The notes beneath the pieces are model-generated. The model did no database searches and was not told where the DNA came from. It saw only the letters and a list, made by a program, of their open reading frames with translations. Below are positions 21,392-24,497 of a DNA stretch of 24,497 nucleotides, one piece after another. Numbering within the stretch: position 1 is the first letter of the stretch; each line of letters begins with the position of its first letter. The translations under genes and the position numbers were made by a program. The stretch spans positions 1 through 24,497 of the forward strand of contig CAZXIJ010000041.1 in the NCBI GenBank assembly GCA_964640725.1, in the 5' to 3' direction. The stretch comes from CALHVX01 sp964640725. GTDB taxonomy: Bacteria; Pseudomonadota; Gammaproteobacteria; Pseudomonadales; Azotimanducaceae.

Positions 21392-22501
21392 ATGAATCTG
21401 GTTGTCGTTGTCAGCAGTGCCCCTGTTCCCGAGGCGCTCGAAGCTCGCTTTTCAGCGCTGGGGTACGACACCGTGGTCGCGGCAGGCGCTCGCCTGGCCA
21501 TCGAGCTGTGCCAGCAGCGTCGCGCTGAGCTGGTATTGGTCGACGACCCCGCCCTCGCCGCAAGTCTTGCCGCCGAAGAACGGCGGGTCCCCATTGTATT
21601 TTGCAGCGATTCTGCAGCGTCCCTGGACCGCGCGGCTGTCCTGGCGTTGTGGCGTGCTGGCGTCGCCGATCTCTGGCACTGGCCGGACGATGCGCCGGAT
21701 ATCCCGGAGCGCATCAGCCTGCTCAAGCATCGGCGGGAGGCGGTGGCTCTGGAAGCCGAGCAGGTGCTCGCCCAGCACCTGGCCGACCTGCAGCGCGACC
21801 AGCGGGCCGGTCGCTTTGTGCAGCTTGGCATGTTGCCGCCGAACCCGATGGCCATTGGGCGCTATCGATTTGAGCATCGAATTGAGCCCTCGCTGATTCT
21901 GAGCGGTGACTTCGTTGACTACTTCAGCCTGACGGATCGCTACTTCGTGCTGTACGTGGCAGACGTCTCAGGTCACGGGGCGTCGTCGGCCTTCGTCACA
22001 GTCTTGCTCAAGAACTTTTCCCGGCGCCTGCGGCGGGAGTATCGTCGCACTATGCTGGAGCAACCGGGCGATATTTTGAGCTGGCTGAACAGCGAGCTGC
22101 TGGAGCAACGCATCGACAAGCATGTCGCGGTCTTTCTGGGCGTGGGCGATCTGGAAACAGACCAGCTGCGCTACGTGAACGCAGGGCACTTTCCGCCGGC
22201 GATTCACATCAGCGGGCAGTCTGCCGTCGCGCTGGACCTGCCCGGCAAACCCGTGGGCCTGTTTCCGGACGTCAGCTACGACACCGGCGACATACGCTTT
22301 GCCCCCGGCGACCGACTCACAATCTGCTCCGACGGCATCCTCGAAGTGCTGGACGGCAAGGACCTGTCTGCGCGGGAACAGCGGCTGACAAAGCTGGCGC
22401 AGGGCCACGACGATGTCGATGGGCTGCTGGAAAACGCCGGGGTCGAAAGCCAGGCAGCGCCGGACGACGTGACCTGCCTGATCGTGACACGGGGTGCCTG
22501 A
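21392..22501 (+). CDS. Receiver-like/PP2C (RsbU/SpoIIE-type) serine phosphatase
   Basis: A 369-residue, two-domain cytosolic protein. Residues 1-115 resemble a CheY-like receiver: strand MNLVVVVSSA, LVLVDDPAL with a possible acceptor at D51 or D52, VPIVFCSDS, and a late Lys in ISLLKH. The canonical acidic pair after the first strand is missing, so it may be degenerate. A helical linker (about 115-145) leads to a PPM/PP2C phosphatase with metal ligands in LSGDFVDYF (D173), YVADVSGHGASSA (D191), CSDGILE and APDDVTCLIV. Such phosphatases dephosphorylate STAS anti-sigma antagonists, and a STAS gene follows within 1 bp. It resembles HsbR/RsbU-type switches. The ribosome site is poor. Confidence 0.9.
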   Translation: MNLVVVVSSAPVPEALEARFSALGYDTVVAAGARLAIELCQQRRAELVLVDDPALAASLAAEERRVPIVFCSDSAASLDRAAVLALWRAGVADLWHWPDDAPDIPERISLLKHRREAVALEAEQVLAQHLADLQRDQRAGRFVQLGMLPPNPMAIGRYRFEHRIEPSLILSGDFVDYFSLTDRYFVLYVADVSGHGASSAFVTVLLKNFSRRLRREYRRTMLEQPGDILSWLNSELLEQRIDKHVAVFLGVGDLETDQLRYVNAGHFPPAIHISGQSAVALDLPGKPVGLFPDVSYDTGDIRFAPGDRLTICSDGILEVLDGKDLSAREQRLTKLAQGHDDVDGLLENAGVESQAAPDDVTCLIVTRGA

Positions 22502-22502
22502 G

Positions 22503-23024
22503 ATGGGCCAGATCCTCGCGGGACAGCACGATGGCGTTTACCTCCTGCGGTTCGAGGGCGATGTTCGGCTCACCCTGTGCGCTGCGGTGGATCAGTTTCT
22601 GTACGAGATGTTGAAGGATCCCGGCTTCCGATCGGTGGCGGTAGATCTGACGCACGCGACAGGCATCGACAGCACGTCCTTCGGCCTGATGGCCAAGCTG
22701 TCCCTGCGCGCGCAGGAACATTTTCAGTTTAAGCCCACTTTGATTTGCAATGAGCCCGACATGCTGCGGCTCCTGCGGTCCATGGGTTTTGACGACGTGT
22801 TCGAGATCGTGCCCCGGCCCCCCAGCTCTGAAGCCGACCTGGGACCGTTACCGCAGCTCGACGTGCCGGAAGACACCCTGCGAGCGCAGGTGCTGGAAGC
22901 ACACCAGATTCTGATGGGGCTGAATGACGGCAATCGCGTGGCGTTTCGGGACCTGGTCGCGGCGCTCGAGGCGGACTGCGCCGAGGCACCGCCAGCATCG
23001 GGCCGGGCCAGCGGTCAGTCCTGA
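22503..23024 (+). CDS. STAS-domain anti-sigma factor antagonist
   Basis: A 173-residue protein whose first 110 residues form a STAS domain. VYLLRFEGDVRLTLCAAVD opens the fold, and VAVDLTHATGIDSTSFG contains the phosphorylatable serine position (S57 in IDSTS). PTLICNEPDMLRLLRSMGFD and DVFEI complete it. The remaining 60 residues are a helical tail of unknown role. Such proteins bind an anti-sigma kinase when dephosphorylated, and the upstream PP2C is the likely phosphatase. GTG 22494 would overlap that gene, while ATG 22503 lies 1 bp after its stop with a G-rich site 8 nt upstream. No kinase is in the window. The 3' end overlaps the convergent TerB-like gene by 10 bp. Confidence 0.88.
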   Translation: MGQILAGQHDGVYLLRFEGDVRLTLCAAVDQFLYEMLKDPGFRSVAVDLTHATGIDSTSFGLMAKLSLRAQEHFQFKPTLICNEPDMLRLLRSMGFDDVFEIVPRPPSSEADLGPLPQLDVPEDTLRAQVLEAHQILMGLNDGNRVAFRDLVAALEADCAEAPPASGRASGQS

Positions 23025-23473
23025 AAGCGGCCCCGGGCCTTCAGCTTTGCTTCGATGAAGCGCGCGTGGCTCAGATACAGCAGCTCGGCAATGGCCCGGA
23101 TCCGGTGTTCCTCGAAGGCGTCGATGCCGCCCTCGGCCAGCGCTACCTCCCACAAAGCGACCACCAGATCGAAGCGTTGCGGCTCGTCCCAGTGGTCGGT
23201 GAGCGTTCGCGTCAGCGACTGCACACCGACCCGTTCCTCGTAGCTCGCCTGGGCTTCGTCGATGAGAGCGTCCAGCTCTGCAATCGGCAGGTCGAAGCGC
23301 TGGTGAATCGCGCCGCGGATCTGGGCGAGTTCCTCTGTCGCAACAGAGCGATCGGCGAAGGCCACTTCGAACAGCAACGCGCTGGCGGCCAGGGCGAGCC
23401 GCGCTTCGGGTTCGGAGGCTTCGTCCGTCGCGGGGGCAAGCTGCTTCGCCAGCTTCTTCAGGAGTGCTTTCAC
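23015..23473 (-). CDS. TerB-like (DjlA-N/TerB fold) cytosolic protein
   Basis: A 152-residue all-helical protein with the two TerB-type acidic helices: LLFEVAFADRSVATEELAQI and VALAEGGIDAFEEHRIRAIA followed by ELLYLS. This fold occurs in tellurite-resistance TerB and DjlA, where acidic residues may bind metal. Stand-alone copies are common and mostly of unknown function. Despite the name, nothing here supports tellurite resistance. The start is GTG at 23473 in a GTGA overlap with the dusA stop, so it is the second gene of a dusA operon. Its 3' end overlaps the STAS gene on the other strand. Confidence 0.85.
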   Translation of the reverse strand: MKALLKKLAKQLAPATDEASEPEARLALAASALLFEVAFADRSVATEELAQIRGAIHQRFDLPIAELDALIDEAQASYEERVGVQSLTRTLTDHWDEPQRFDLVVALWEVALAEGGIDAFEEHRIRAIAELLYLSHARFIEAKLKARGRFQD

Positions 23474-24497
23474 GCGGCAGCCCGGGCGTTGTCGAGCGCC
23501 TGCAGCGCTTCGTCGATGACCTCGATCTGGCCCCGCTTGAGGCGAGTGCTGTCGCTCAGCAGCTGCCGATAGCGGCGCGCGCCCGGTACCGCGTGGAACA
23601 GCCCAAGCAGCGGCCGGGTGAGGTCGCCCAGCCGCGTGCCCTGGGCCAGTTGCTGCTCTGCGTATGATCGATAGCGGGACAGCACATCGAGCAGGTCGGC
23701 GGCGTCGAGCCGCGGCGGTGCCTCAGGCAGTGCTGCTTCCGCCGCCGGTGCCGCTGCCAGCTGTGCCTCAATCGCCGCCAGCAACGCCGGATGCTGGAAG
23801 GCCGCTCGGCCAATCATGACGCCATCAACGTGCTGCAAATGAGCAAGGGTTGCCGGAACGCTATCGATCCCGCCATTAATGATGATCGGCAGATCCGGAA
23901 AGCGCGCTTTCATCGCGTAGACGCGATCGTACTGCAGCGGCGGGACCTGTCGGTTCTGGGCGGGGCTTAAGCCCTTCAGTATCGCCTTGCGGGCGTGCAG
24001 GTAGAGCCGGCTCATACCGGCGGCCTGCTGGCTCTCGATAAAGTGGCCGAGCCATTCGTCGTTGTCGAGCTCGTCGACGCCCAGGCGGCACTTGACCGTG
24101 ACCGGCAGGGGGATGGCCTCAAGCATCGCCCGAACACAGTCCGCGACCAGCTCCGGCTCCCGCATCAGGCAGGCACCGAAACGACCGCGCTGGACGCGAT
24201 CAGACGGGCACCCGACGTTCAGGTTGATTTCCTGGAAGCCTGCCTGCGCGCCCAGCACGGCAGATGCGGCGAGCGCCTCAGGCTCGCTGCCGCCGAGCTG
24301 CAGGGCAACGGGGTATTCGTGGGCGCCGTGGCGCAGCAGATACTCCGGGTCGCCGTGCTGCAGGGCGTTGGCGGTCACCATTTCCGTAAAGAGCAGGGCG
24401 CGCGGGCTCAGCAGCCGATGCAGGGTCCGGCAGTGGCGGTCTGTCCACGCCATCATCGGCGCGACACAGATCGTCGCATCGGGCAGAGGTAGGGACG
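23470..24497 (-). CDS. dusA: tRNA-dihydrouridine synthase DusA (5' end outside the window)
   Basis: An FMN-dependent TIM-barrel enzyme that reduces uridines in the tRNA D-loop. The readable part begins ATICVAPMMAWTDRHCR, the DusA N-terminal signature. It continues with FTEMVTANALQHGD, VALQLGG, EINLNVGCPSDRVQRGRFGACLM (catalytic Cys in GCPS), VTVKCRLGVDELD, LYLHARKAILKGLSPAQN and IIINGGI with VMIGRAAFQHP for FMN phosphate binding. A helical C-terminal domain follows. The frame is open to the window end with no plausible start after it, and ATG 24456 lies inside the conserved APM motif, so the true start is just beyond 24497. It is followed by the TerB-like gene with a 4-bp overlap. Confidence 0.95.
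   Translation of the reverse strand, partial: SLPLPDATICVAPMMAWTDRHCRTLHRLLSPRALLFTEMVTANALQHGDPEYLLRHGAHEYPVALQLGGSEPEALAASAVLGAQAGFQEINLNVGCPSDRVQRGRFGACLMREPELVADCVRAMLEAIPLPVTVKCRLGVDELDNDEWLGHFIESQQAAGMSRLYLHARKAILKGLSPAQNRQVPPLQYDRVYAMKARFPDLPIIINGGIDSVPATLAHLQHVDGVMIGRAAFQHPALLAAIEAQLAAAPAAEAALPEAPPRLDAADLLDVLSRYRSYAEQQLAQGTRLGDLTRPLLGLFHAVPGARRYRQLLSDSTRLKRGQIEVIDEALQALDNARAAA

Noticed and set aside
23015..23473. Tellurite-resistance function for the TerB-like protein
   Set aside because: Only the helical fold is supported. No other ter genes are present, and stand-alone TerB-fold proteins are widespread.

Overview
The window looks like chromosomal DNA of a high-GC gammaproteobacterium. 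The evidence is a complete PspF/PspABC phage-shock system, a dnaX-ybaB-recR block followed by rnd-ycgL-ycgN, a long HrpA helicase, DusA, and an Hvf-type copper RiPP cluster. GC-rich third positions and tightly overlapping genes fit one native genome. I cannot place it to genus from sequence alone.

Layout. Positions 1-55 end in a tRNA-Ser-like 3' remnant, possibly an attachment-site scar. A VOC protein and a GPH-family sugar:cation symporter follow, to 2064. From 2061 to 5368 lies the phage-shock module: pspF on the minus strand, diverging from pspA-pspB-pspC and a small PspB-like membrane protein, with a clear sigma-54 promoter between them. A glycerophosphodiesterase (minus) then diverges from a dense operon: dnaX, ybaB, recR, rnd, ycgL, ycgN and a small membrane protein (6047-10823). 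Next come a secreted, membrane-anchored VWA protein, a MoxR AAA+ ATPase, a cytosolic CoxE-like VWA protein and hrpA (10870-18955).

The most notable locus is 18997-21290. A near-consensus sigma-E-type promoter precedes a Sec-exported peptide of 123 residues whose second half is an array of EGKCG and EGSCG motifs with 11 cysteines. It is followed by a DUF692/MNIO enzyme (HvfB) and a DUF2063 partner (HvfC). This matches the oxazolin/bufferin class of copper-binding RiPPs. A perfect intrinsic terminator sits between the peptide gene and its modifying enzymes, which suggests deliberately unequal expression.

Downstream, a receiver-like/PP2C phosphatase and a STAS protein form a partner-switching pair without a visible kinase or anti-sigma factor. 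A TerB-like protein and a 5'-truncated dusA run on the minus strand to the window end.

How the genes may work together: three parts point to envelope or stress responses. These are Psp for inner-membrane damage, the sigma-E-promoted copper RiPP, and the PP2C/STAS switch. The remainder is housekeeping DNA repair, RNA processing and tRNA modification. Gaps over 100 bp without genes are 3117-3325 (psp control region), 12928-13061 (one hairpin), 18956-19184 (RiPP promoter and leader) and 21291-21391 (candidate promoter and palindrome). No gene-free stretch exceeds 300 bp. I see no IS element, CRISPR array, rRNA gene or intact tRNA gene.
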